A stretch of 9,419 bases of DNA from CASQEL01 sp036655975 (lineage in GTDB: Bacteria > Desulfobacterota > Desulfovibrionia > Desulfovibrionales > Desulfovibrionaceae): positions 1-9,419 of the forward strand of contig JAVVPD010000082.1 of the NCBI GenBank assembly GCA_036655975.1. Direction: 5' to 3'. How positions within the stretch are numbered: the first letter of the stretch is position 1; every line of letters begins with the position of its first letter. The translations under genes and the position numbers were made by a program. Of the stretch, positions 1 through 5,998 are shown piece by piece. The notes beneath the pieces were generated by a model. It saw nothing but the letters and a program-made list of their open reading frames with translations. It was not told where the DNA came from and ran no database searches.

Positions 1-1472
1 GACTGTTTCTTGTGCCGCCCCTGAACCTGCGTTTTTCCGCGTACCGTTTCACGATAGGGCACCTTGGGCGTTTTGAGAACAATTTCTGTTTTATAGCGGC
101 GGCGGGCCTTTTCGACGGAAAGTTCAATATGTAATTGCCCCATACCGGCCAGCAGAATATCACCGGATTCTTCATCACGGGACAATTTTAGGGTAATATC
201 TTCGTCCAGCAGGCGCTGTATGGCGGTATACACCTTATCTTCATCGCCTTTTTCTTTGGGGCTTAGGGCATACGTGATAAGCTGGGGCGGAAGCACAGGC
301 ATGGGCAGAACAAAGGGAACTTTTTCGTCACACAAACAATCGCCCGTACGGGTGTTTTTAAGTTTGGCGGCGGCAATAATGCTGCCAGGGCCAAGAACAT
401 CCTTACAGGTGGTCTGATTTTTACCGTTCAGATAAATGAGGCTCCCCAAGCGTTCTGTTTCACCACTACGGGAATTTTTCAGGCTTGATTCAGAGGAAAT
501 AGTACCTGAAATAACGCGTAATAATGATAATTGCCCTGCAAAGGGGTCAGATATAGTTTTAAACACGAAACAGGCAGCCGGGGCCTCGTCGGTGGAGGCG
601 CGTTCTTCGCCTGCGGCGTCCACAAAAGCGGGCCGCTCTCCGGGGGCGGGCAGCAGGCTTTGCACGGCATTAAGCAATTGGGTTCCTCCCTTGTTTTGCA
701 AGGCAGCTCCCACAATTACGGGCACAAGATCGCCTGTAAGAACGCCCTTACGCAGCCCAGTAGCCAATTCTTCCGCGCTCAAGGAACCTTCTTCAAGGTA
801 TTTTTCCATAAGTTCTTCGTCTGTTTCTGCAATATTTTCAATGGCGGTATCGCGGAGCAGAGAAGCTTCATCGGCGTGGGCCGCAGGTACGGAGCTTTCA
901 ATAAAGGTGCCGTTATCACCGAACATAAGGGCTTTATTCGCAAAAACGTCAATAAGCCCCATAAAGGTTTCGCCTTCAACAATGGGCAGATACAGCGGAA
1001 CAGCCTTGATGCCCAGCATCGTCCCGAGGCCCGCGTAGGCCATCTGAAAATCGGCTCTATCACGGTCAATTTTATTAACAAAAACCACGGCGGGGAGATG
1101 TTCCGCCTTGACCATACTCCAAAGTTTTTTTGTTAGAGGACGCACACCGTCCACGGCGTCAATAACAAAAATGGCACTGTCAACGCCCTTAAGCAGACAG
1201 GCCATGTCACCGGTAAAATTCCCGTCGCCCGGAACATCCACCACAAAATGACGATTTTTTTGCCATACAAAGGAGGCAAAACCGGGTTGAATGGAGCCGC
1301 GCCGTCGAATTTCTTCAGGCTCGTGGTCTAGGGCGGTGGTGCCGTCTTCAATAGCACCCAAGCGGTTGATGATATCGGCCTGAAACAGCAGCATTTCCGC
1401 TAATGAGGTTTTGCCGCTGCCGCCCGTGCCGATCAGTGCGTAGGCACGCTGTGTGTCATAATCTTTGGACAT
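1..1472 (-). CDS. Elongation factor G-like GTPase (EF-G2 type), 3' end outside window
   Basis: This is a translational GTPase of the EF-G fold; 490 residues are visible and the C-terminal part (most of domain IV and domain V) lies beyond the left edge. Seen in sequence: P-loop GTGGSGKT (residues 15-22), G3 motif DVPG (79-82), G4 motif NKID (133-136), then the domain II/III region with GMGQLHIEL and a final stretch ending GRHKKQ, the start of domain IV. Compared with canonical EF-G, the P-loop lacks the usual AHIDAGKT form, the switch I RGITI motif reads RGSIQ (59-62 region), and the catalytic His after DTPG is Asp83. These differences match the EF-G2 paralogue group rather than the essential fusA copy. 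The role of EF-G2 is poorly defined; a ribosome-associated function with slow or altered GTP turnover is inference. The ATG at 1472 is preceded by AAGGGAG with good spacing. Confidence 0.9.
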   Translation of the reverse strand, partial: MSKDYDTQRAYALIGTGGSGKTSLAEMLLFQADIINRLGAIEDGTTALDHEPEEIRRRGSIQPGFASFVWQKNRHFVVDVPGDGNFTGDMACLLKGVDSAIFVIDAVDGVRPLTKKLWSMVKAEHLPAVVFVNKIDRDRADFQMAYAGLGTMLGIKAVPLYLPIVEGETFMGLIDVFANKALMFGDNGTFIESSVPAAHADEASLLRDTAIENIAETDEELMEKYLEEGSLSAEELATGLRKGVLTGDLVPVIVGAALQNKGGTQLLNAVQSLLPAPGERPAFVDAAGEERASTDEAPAACFVFKTISDPFAGQLSLLRVISGTISSESSLKNSRSGETERLGSLIYLNGKNQTTCKDVLGPGSIIAAAKLKNTRTGDCLCDEKVPFVLPMPVLPPQLITYALSPKEKGDEDKVYTAIQRLLDEDITLKLSRDEESGDILLAGMGQLHIELSVEKARRRYKTEIVLKTPKVPYRETVRGKTQVQGRHKKQ

Positions 1473-1638
1473 GGTATTCTCCCTTTCTTCGTGCATTACC
1501 GATGTGCCATGTATATGTTCTTTCCTGATACCCGCTATGGCAAGAAAAGGAAAGCCATTCCACCCTGTGTTCATAGAGAAAAATAACAAATATCCAAAAT
1601 ATTGCGTGGGGCCCGTGGGGATTGATTTACGGGACAGA

Positions 1639-1657
1639 AGGCGTATTTTATCCGCCT
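1639..1657 (+). other. Small stem-loop upstream of the membrane-anchored hypothetical gene
   Basis: AGGCG (1639-1643) pairs with CGCCT (1653-1657) around a 9-nt A/T-rich loop. It sits in the leader just before the AAGGAG ribosome site at 1667-1672. No U-tract follows, so it is not a normal terminator. It may be chance or a weak leader structure. I see no convincing promoter in the 1473-1684 divergent gap. Confidence 0.2.
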
Positions 1658-1684
1658 CAGGATACTAAGGAGCAGGCTAAAAGT

Positions 1685-2194
1685 ATGATGAGTACGGAAA
1701 CACTGATTTTAGGAGGGCTATTAATTGCAAGCCTGATGGTTTTTGTGCGTATTTTTCGTAAAGGACTGAGCACCTTTGACCAGCATTTTAACAGCTTTCG
1801 GCAGGCAGTGCGGGCTACGGAAAAACAGGTACGCGAGGGCAATTTGTCCATATCGCTGCTCGAACAAATGACGGTTATCCGCGCAGCCCTTGACGAAGAA
1901 CTCGACTTGGCGGGCAGACCCAAGGGCTATTATGTGGATGCCAAGCCCAAGGTGGTGCGCCTCCACACCCCCCAGGGCCCTTTTGAGATCACCTTTATGT
2001 GCAAAACAACGCGCTTGCACAGTCAAAATAAAGTATTGCACGGCGGTGGTGCGTGGACCGTATGCGGGCCTCAGGGTGTGCCATTACACACCCAAAGCCT
2101 AGGGCAAACCATGCAATACCTGCAAAAGGTGATACAGGGTTGCCCGGTGACGCAGGACGAGGGGGAAGCTTTCCGGCGGCGTTTTCCGGAATAA
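1685..2194 (+). CDS. Hypothetical protein with N-terminal membrane anchor (169 aa)
   Basis: I do not recognise this family. The chosen start is the first of two adjacent ATGs (1685, 1688), 12 nt after AAGGAG; a TTG at 1622 would extend the frame by 21 residues but has no ribosome site. Residues about 6-23 (LILGG to VFVRIF) form one hydrophobic segment followed by RKG, so the N-terminus is probably an inner-membrane anchor with the rest cytoplasmic by the positive-inside rule. Residues about 28-75 are polar and predicted helical from their pattern, rich in Q, E, R and L. The C-terminal part (about 85-155) alternates like a beta-rich small domain, with Cys at 106, 127 and 153 and the run HGGGAW at 119-124. 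It lies divergent from the EF-G2 gene and convergent with the thioesterase gene, with only 8 bp to the latter, so no functional partner is evident. Coding is supported by the long frame and ribosome site. Confidence 0.75.
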   Translation: MMSTETLILGGLLIASLMVFVRIFRKGLSTFDQHFNSFRQAVRATEKQVREGNLSISLLEQMTVIRAALDEELDLAGRPKGYYVDAKPKVVRLHTPQGPFEITFMCKTTRLHSQNKVLHGGGAWTVCGPQGVPLHTQSLGQTMQYLQKVIQGCPVTQDEGEAFRRRFPE

Positions 2195-2218
2195 TAAAGG
2201 AATTATTTCCATAATTCC
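2190..2218 (-). terminator. A/T-rich hairpin terminator of the thioesterase gene
   Basis: A perfect 8-bp inverted repeat, GGAATTAT (2199-2206) and ATAATTCC (2211-2218), has a 4-nt loop. Read on the minus strand it is followed by TTTATTATT (2198-2190), giving a U-rich tail. The stop codon of the thioesterase (2205-2203) lies inside the stem. On the plus strand no U-tract follows, so it should act mainly in the minus direction. The stem is weak because it is A/T-rich. Confidence 0.45.
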
Positions 2219-2613
2219 CTAAGCCATGGGGGCACGGGCACGGGTTTTCCAGAAAGATCCACAGTGGCATGTTGGGTCATACCGGTGGCAAGCACAAGGC
2301 CCTTGTTCTCATTTCTGACTTCATATACAAAGCGGAGAGACGCGCGTGACCACTCGCTAATCCCCGTACGCACCTGCACCAGGTCGTCGTAGCGGGCAGA
2401 CTTGCGATACCGGCATTGGGCTTCACGTACGGGCAAAAGGATTCCGCGTTTTTCTACTTCCACGTAACTCATGCCGTATGAACGGATATATTCACTGCGA
2501 GCTCGCTCAAAAATATGTAGATATTCCGCGTAATACAAAACTCCCATGGTGTCCGTTTCGCCATACGAAACGCGGTGCGTAAACCAAATACTTGCTAAAG
2601 GAAAGTCATGCAT
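2203..2613 (-). CDS. Acyl-CoA thioesterase, YbgC/4-hydroxybenzoyl-CoA thioesterase family (hotdog fold)
   Basis: This 136-aa protein should be a soluble cytoplasmic hotdog-fold enzyme that hydrolyses acyl-CoA or acyl-ACP thioesters. The family signature is clear near the N-terminus: VSYGETDTMGVLYYAEY (15-31) followed by FERARSEY (35-42). Asp21 in ETDTMG is in the position of the catalytic Asp of the YbgC family, and the helix with ERAR is typical. Length matches the family (about 130-140 aa). The start at 2613 is chosen because AGGA lies 8 nt upstream; a TTG at 2640 would add nine residues without a ribosome site. The true substrate cannot be read from sequence, and no tol-pal genes, the common YbgC context, are present. 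Its 5' end overlaps the divergent mltA gene by 6 bp, so its ribosome site and promoter must lie inside mltA coding sequence. Confidence 0.88.
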   Translation of the reverse strand: MHDFPLASIWFTHRVSYGETDTMGVLYYAEYLHIFERARSEYIRSYGMSYVEVEKRGILLPVREAQCRYRKSARYDDLVQVRTGISEWSRASLRFVYEVRNENKGLVLATGMTQHATVDLSGKPVPVPPWLRELWK

Positions 2614-3759
2614 AGTGCTATTCCTGTTCAGGGTGTGCAAAAAAAAAGTGTTTTGTGGTACTGCTTCATACTGTGCGCGCTGGCACTGCTGGGCGCTTGT
2701 GCCAAAGCCCAGCCTCCCGTTGTGCCGGCAGTGCCCCCACCAGCTCCGGTAAGCTTTGAAAGCCCCGAAGTTTTTGTAGAAAATTTACGCCTGTCCGGCT
2801 TGGAACTGTCCTCGTGGAAAGATCTGGCCCCCACCGTGCGTAAAAGCCTCAATTACGTCAAAAGAAAACCCGCCCATGGAGTCGCGGTAAACCGCAACGG
2901 GCAGCGCATCACTTGGGGCAAAATGACGGAAAGTCTGCAAAGTCTGCTGACGCTGCTCCCCGCCCTCGATGAAGACCCCAAGCTGTTTTTACAGCGTTTT
3001 GAATGGGTCAATATAGGTGAAGGAATAAACTATTCAGGCTATTACGAACCTGTTGTGCGGGCCAGCCGCACCCAAAAGCCCGGCTATACCCACCCCCTCT
3101 ACTCGCCCCCTCCAGATCTTGCCAGCTACAAAGCCCGACACGGCGGGAAATATTATACACGCAGGGCTATTGATGGTCAAAAGGTCTTGCAGGGGCGCGG
3201 GTTGGAACTGGCCTGGGCCGCCGATCCGGTGGACGTGTTTTTTCTGGAAATCCAAGGTTCTGGGCGTTTACAATTTGAAGACGGTACCCAAACCTATGTC
3301 AATTATGCGGAACAAAACGGGCATAAATATAAAAGCTCCGGCAAAATTATGCGCGAAAAAGGCTTGCTGTCTCAAGGGCATATTTTTGAGCAACGTCAAT
3401 GGTTTAAAGATAATCCCCACCGCGTGACAGAAATTTTGCACGACAATCCAAGCTATGTCTTTTTCAAATTCGGACACCGTGGCCCTACAGGCGCCATGGG
3501 GCATGTGGTGGACGGTTGGCTCAGTCTTGCCACAGACCGTAAATTTATTCCCCTGGGCGCTATCGTCGCCTATGGCGTGAATATTCCTGACCCAGAAAAA
3601 GGCCATATACCTTTACGCGGAATTGGCTTTGCCCAAGATGTAGGCGGTGCCATTAAACGCAATAGGATTGATATTTTCTGTGGGGGTGATGAACGCGCCA
3701 ATTATGTTGCCAGCCATCTGGACAAAAAAGGCCCCGCGTGGATTTTATTAGCGCGATAA
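2608..3759 (+). CDS. mltA: Membrane-bound lytic murein transglycosylase A (MltA), lipoprotein
   Basis: MltA cleaves the glycan strands of peptidoglycan between MurNAc and GlcNAc, forming 1,6-anhydroMurNAc ends, during wall growth and recycling. The 383-aa product begins with a lipoprotein signal: a hydrophobic core at about 15-28 and lipobox LGAC with lipidated Cys31. It is followed by a proline-rich linker (36-47), suggesting anchoring to the outer membrane. The MltA domain shows SGYYEP (143-148), the GRGLELAW region (197-203) and FFLEIQGSGR (211-220). The C-terminal 3D domain carries FAQDVGGAIK (341-350) and RID (353-355); Asp344 corresponds in position to the catalytic Asp of E. coli MltA, and Asp355 is the conserved second acidic residue. 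The start at 2608 follows AAAGGAAAG (2597-2605); a GTG at 2635 would give a more compact signal peptide but has poor spacing. Transcription stops at the hairpin at 3796. Confidence 0.95.
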   Translation: MHSAIPVQGVQKKSVLWYCFILCALALLGACAKAQPPVVPAVPPPAPVSFESPEVFVENLRLSGLELSSWKDLAPTVRKSLNYVKRKPAHGVAVNRNGQRITWGKMTESLQSLLTLLPALDEDPKLFLQRFEWVNIGEGINYSGYYEPVVRASRTQKPGYTHPLYSPPPDLASYKARHGGKYYTRRAIDGQKVLQGRGLELAWAADPVDVFFLEIQGSGRLQFEDGTQTYVNYAEQNGHKYKSSGKIMREKGLLSQGHIFEQRQWFKDNPHRVTEILHDNPSYVFFKFGHRGPTGAMGHVVDGWLSLATDRKFIPLGAIVAYGVNIPDPEKGHIPLRGIGFAQDVGGAIKRNRIDIFCGGDERANYVASHLDKKGPAWILLAR

Positions 3760-3795
3760 TTATTTTTTATCGTTCAACCGGCGCAATAGCCCACC

Positions 3796-3830
3796 AAAAC
3801 GCCCTCACGCTTACGTTTGAGGGCGTTTTT
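3796..3830 (+). terminator. Rho-independent terminator after mltA
   Basis: AAAACGCCCTCA (3796-3807) pairs perfectly over 12 bp with TGAGGGCGTTTT (3818-3829), with a 10-nt loop and a run of five Ts ending at 3830. It lies 36 bp after the mltA stop. The A-run on the left arm makes it potentially bidirectional. Confidence 0.9.
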
Positions 3831-3852
3831 GCATACTTAAAAAAATAAAAGC

Positions 3853-3882
3853 TTGACATCAATTGTAATCGCACAGTAGTTT
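3853..3882 (+). promoter_or_regulatory. Sigma70-type promoter for the VWA-OmpA gene
   Basis: A consensus -35 box TTGACA (3853-3858) is followed after 18 bp by a weak -10 candidate TAGTTT (3877-3882). It stands just after the mltA terminator and about 85 bp before the start codon, so the downstream gene appears to be its own transcription unit. The leader contains GTGTTTTAACAC (3938-3949), an imperfect palindrome of unknown meaning. Confidence 0.5.
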
Positions 3883-3966
3883 TACCATACGGCAAAGATA
3901 CAAAGGAATTGCAGCAAGTATGAGAGGCCTGGCTGCTGTGTTTTAACACCATTACCTGAGGAGATC

Positions 3967-4998
3967 ATGATGAAGTGTTTAAGCAAATTTCATATTCTTG
4001 TATTGGCTTTGGTGTGCGTTGCAATGGGAGCCATGACTGTCTCCGCCGAACCCATCGGACGCCCAAATTACGCCCCCCTCATCAAAAAAGTAGATAGCTT
4101 TTCCTTCCTGATGGACATCTCTGGCTCCATGATGATGCAAGATGCGGTCATGGACAGCAAAAAAATTGTGCTAGCTAAACAAGTGGTCAACGGCATTAAT
4201 GCCCGTTTGCCGCAACTGGACTACAATGCGGGCTTGTACACACTCGCCCCAGCCAAAACATTGATTTCCCAAGGCCCTTGGAATCGCCCTGCTTATGGCG
4301 CTGCAGTGCGTAAAGTACCCGCTAAACTTGGCGTGTACGGTCGCATGAGCGATCTGGGCGGCGGCCTTGCCACCCTGCAGTCTTCTTTTGCCGCTGGTGG
4401 TAGTGAAGCCATCATTCTCGTCACAGACGGTTGGGACAACATCGGCCCTGACACCGTGGCGCAAGTGCAAAGCCTCATGGCTTCTAAGCCCCAAGCAACC
4501 ATCGCCGTCATTTCTTTCGCAGATTCAAGCCAAGGTAAGCGTTCTGTCAACAGAATCGGCGCACTGAACAACCACGTTGTCGTAGCAGATGGCTACGAAT
4601 TGCTGACAGACCCTGACGCCATGGACGCCTTTATTAAAACCGTATTCTACACTGATGGCACAGCCACCGTGGTAGATTGCGTGCTGTTCGCCACAGGTTC
4701 CGACAAGCTAGACGGCGCGGCCCGCTCCACCTTAGACAAGCTTGCCGCCATCATCAATAATGTTCCTCGCGGCGTGCGTAGTGTAGAAATTGAAGGCTTC
4801 ACCGACAGTGTAGGAAATTTCGACAGCAATCAGCGTTTGTCTGACCGCCGCGTAGCCTCCGTAAAGAAGTATCTCCTCGATCGCGGTGTAGCTGCAGAAA
4901 AAATATATACTCAAGGAAACAGCGTTTCCTACAAGTATAATAATTCAAATAATGACGGACGCCTCCATAACCGTCGCGCTGATTTGATTATCAATTAA
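3967..4998 (+). CDS. Secreted VWA-like/OmpA C-terminal domain protein (peptidoglycan-binding)
   Basis: This 343-aa envelope protein combines two domains. A Sec signal peptide (positively charged start, hydrophobic core about 9-23, likely cleavage after VSA at 25-27) sends it across the inner membrane. Residues about 45-225 resemble a von Willebrand A domain: DISGS (50-54) is a MIDAS DxSxS motif, SDLGGGL (128-134) sits at the usual Thr position, and VTDG (152-155) supplies the third metal-site Asp. Residues about 235-343 are an OmpA C-terminal domain with LFATGSDKL (240-248), GFTDSVG (277-283) and LSDRR (291-295); Asp280 and Arg295 have the spacing of E. coli OmpA Asp271 and Arg286, which bind diaminopimelate. 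It probably holds the wall while the VWA domain binds a protein partner. GAGGAG at 3958-3963 favours the second ATG (3970) over the first (3967). It is flanked by its own promoter and hairpins. Confidence 0.88.
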   Translation: MMKCLSKFHILVLALVCVAMGAMTVSAEPIGRPNYAPLIKKVDSFSFLMDISGSMMMQDAVMDSKKIVLAKQVVNGINARLPQLDYNAGLYTLAPAKTLISQGPWNRPAYGAAVRKVPAKLGVYGRMSDLGGGLATLQSSFAAGGSEAIILVTDGWDNIGPDTVAQVQSLMASKPQATIAVISFADSSQGKRSVNRIGALNNHVVVADGYELLTDPDAMDAFIKTVFYTDGTATVVDCVLFATGSDKLDGAARSTLDKLAAIINNVPRGVRSVEIEGFTDSVGNFDSNQRLSDRRVASVKKYLLDRGVAAEKIYTQGNSVSYKYNNSNNDGRLHNRRADLIIN

Positions 4999-5001
4999 AC
5001 C

Positions 5002-5064
5002 AAATTTGCAATCCAGGGGGGGGCACGCAGCCTCCCCTTGCCCCCCCCCCATTTTGGCAAATTT
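5002..5064 (+). repeat. Large inverted repeat with G8/C10 tracts after the VWA-OmpA gene
   Basis: Perfect outer arms AAATTTGC (5002-5009) and GCAAATTT (5057-5064) enclose a run of eight G (5016-5023) and a run of ten C (5041-5050) that can pair with each other around a 17-nt loop. The two paired blocks are separated by a 6-by-6 internal loop. It starts 4 nt after the stop codon. No U-tract follows, so it may protect the mRNA 3' end or block RNA polymerase rather than act as a standard terminator. Confidence 0.6.
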
Positions 5065-5066
5065 AC

Positions 5067-5128
5067 CCGAATAAAAAAGAGCTTCCTCTCCGCACACGCT
5101 GTACAGAGCGGAAGCTTCTTTTATTCGG
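5067..5128. terminator. Bidirectional terminator between the VWA-OmpA gene and grpE
   Basis: CCGAATAAAA (5067-5076) pairs with TTTTATTCGG (5119-5128), and after a small internal loop AGCTTCC (5080-5086) pairs with GGAAGCT (5110-5116). Read on either strand, the G/C-containing inner stem is followed by a T-rich stretch (CTTTTATT on plus, CTTTTTTATT on minus). It lies between two convergent genes, 10 bp beyond the grpE stop, as expected for a shared terminator. Confidence 0.8.
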
Positions 5129-5138
5129 TATCAAGAGA

Positions 5139-5735
5139 TTAATTTTTCTTACTAATACTGACTTTGGCAGGACGAAGCAGGCGATCTTTCAACTTATAGC
5201 CGCGTTGCAGCACTGTGCTCACGAGGCCCTCGTCCATATCATCACGCAGGTCAAAGGTAAGCCCTTCATGCAGGGCGGGACTAAATTCTTCCCCTTCCTG
5301 CCCCACAGGCTCCAGACCGTGTTGGCGCACAGCATCCAGCAACAATTTACGGGTCATTTCCACCCCCATGAGCATATCTTTGCAGGCTTCATGCTGGCTC
5401 CCGTATTGCAAAGCCAAATCCAAATTGTCCAAAGTGGGCAAAAGATCGGCCAATACTTTTTCCGCCGCATAACGCAATTGGTCTTCGTGTTCACGGGTAA
5501 GGCGTTTTTTAAAATTTTCCATTTCTGCAAGAGCGCGTAAGCGTTCATCGTCCACTTCCGCTTTTTGAGGGCAGGTGGGGCAAACATACTGACGCGCCAA
5601 GGCTTCCAGATTTTCTGGCACACTTTCTGGCACGTTGGGTTCCGCTACAGGGCATTCGGGCGTGGTGTCAGGGCTTTCTTCCACGTCCATCTGGGCAGCC
5701 TGCTTATATTTTTCATGCGGGTCTTTGTGATGCAT
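5139..5735 (-). CDS. grpE: Nucleotide exchange factor GrpE
   Basis: GrpE dimers release ADP from DnaK so the chaperone can rebind ATP and discharge its substrate. The 198-aa product has the family plan: an acidic, low-complexity N-terminus (about 1-50), a long helix starting near DDERLRALAEMENFKKRL (62-79), and a C-terminal beta domain with FSPALHEGL (151-159) and the GrpE signature VSTVLQRGYKLKDRLLRPA (172-190). The start at 5735 is supported by AAAGGAG 9-10 nt upstream; a TTG at 5801 belongs to the -35 box instead. An odd feature is CPTC (52-55) just before the long helix, a pair of cysteines absent from E. coli GrpE. Neither hrcA nor dnaK is adjacent, and no CIRCE operator is visible upstream, so heat regulation, if any, is not of the HrcA type here. 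Confidence 0.95.
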   Translation of the reverse strand: MHHKDPHEKYKQAAQMDVEESPDTTPECPVAEPNVPESVPENLEALARQYVCPTCPQKAEVDDERLRALAEMENFKKRLTREHEDQLRYAAEKVLADLLPTLDNLDLALQYGSQHEACKDMLMGVEMTRKLLLDAVRQHGLEPVGQEGEEFSPALHEGLTFDLRDDMDEGLVSTVLQRGYKLKDRLLRPAKVSISKKN

Positions 5736-5772
5736 GGGGGGGCGCTCCTTTCGATTCGACAATAGTGGTTTA

Positions 5773-5801
5773 TGAGTAAGTATGCTCAGGAGTCCTGTCA
5801 A
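5773..5801 (-). promoter_or_regulatory. Candidate grpE promoter
   Basis: On the minus strand, a consensus -35 TTGACA (5801-5796) is followed after 17 bp by a poor -10, TACTCA (5778-5773). The palindrome CAGGA-G-TCCTG (5787-5797) overlaps the end of the -35 box and the spacer and could bind a regulator. A convincing sigma32 -10 (CCCCAT-type) is not seen. Moderate support from the -35 only. Confidence 0.4.
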
Positions 5802-5849
5802 GTGAAAGATGAGGAAAAAACTCGAATTTTACCTGTTTTACTCTAGTGA

Positions 5850-5879
5850 CTGACACAATTTTTGCCTTTATTGGATAAA
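5850..5879 (+). promoter_or_regulatory. Candidate promoter for the hisD-purC-fabI transcript
   Basis: CTGACA (5850-5855, five of six matches to the -35 consensus) is separated by 18 bp from GATAAA (5874-5879, four of six matches to -10). It would give a leader of roughly 110 nt before hisD. No terminator is seen between hisD, purC and fabI, so it could serve all three. Confidence 0.45.
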
Positions 5880-5891
5880 AAAGAGGTTGTA

Positions 5892-5963
5892 ATGACCACG
5901 TTTACAGACTCGACTTTTCCACAGCCCTTTTGTATCATAGCTCCTATTCTGCCCAGACACTAG
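5892..5963 (+). CDS. Possible 23-aa upstream open frame in the hisD leader
   Basis: ATG at 5892 is preceded by GAGG (5883-5886) with 5-nt spacing and opens a 23-codon frame ending in TAG at 5961-5963, 35 nt before the hisD start. The peptide begins MTTFTDSTF and ends LPRH. It has a single His, as its last codon, so it is not a classic His-rich attenuator leader, and I see no attenuator hairpin pair. Translation is plausible from the ribosome site alone; function unknown, and it may be chance. Confidence 0.25.
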   Translation: MTTFTDSTFPQPFCIIAPILPRH

Positions 5964-5998
5964 GTCCGCAGAGAATATTTTACGCGTTGGAGTACCTT

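Noticed and set aside
436..1136. Two overlapping plus-strand open frames of about 200 codons
   Set aside because: They lie fully antisense to the EF-G2 gene, whose motifs are unmistakable, lack ribosome sites and read as low-complexity sequence.
3920..3946. Eight-codon leader frame upstream of the VWA-OmpA gene
   Set aside because: AAAGGA is 12 nt from its ATG, the peptide is very short and without bias, and chance frames of this size are common.
5736..5801. N-terminal extension of GrpE from a TTG at 5801
   Set aside because: No ribosome site, the extra residues match nothing in GrpE, and the TTG is part of a consensus TTGACA -35 box. ATG 5735 has AAAGGAG.
5736..5998. CIRCE heat-shock operator upstream of grpE
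   Set aside because: Neither TTAGCACTC nor its spaced inverted partner is present on either strand.
5892..5998. Histidine attenuator before hisD
   Set aside because: The small upstream frame has a single His codon and no alternative terminator/antiterminator hairpins were seen, so only a weak upstream open frame is reported.
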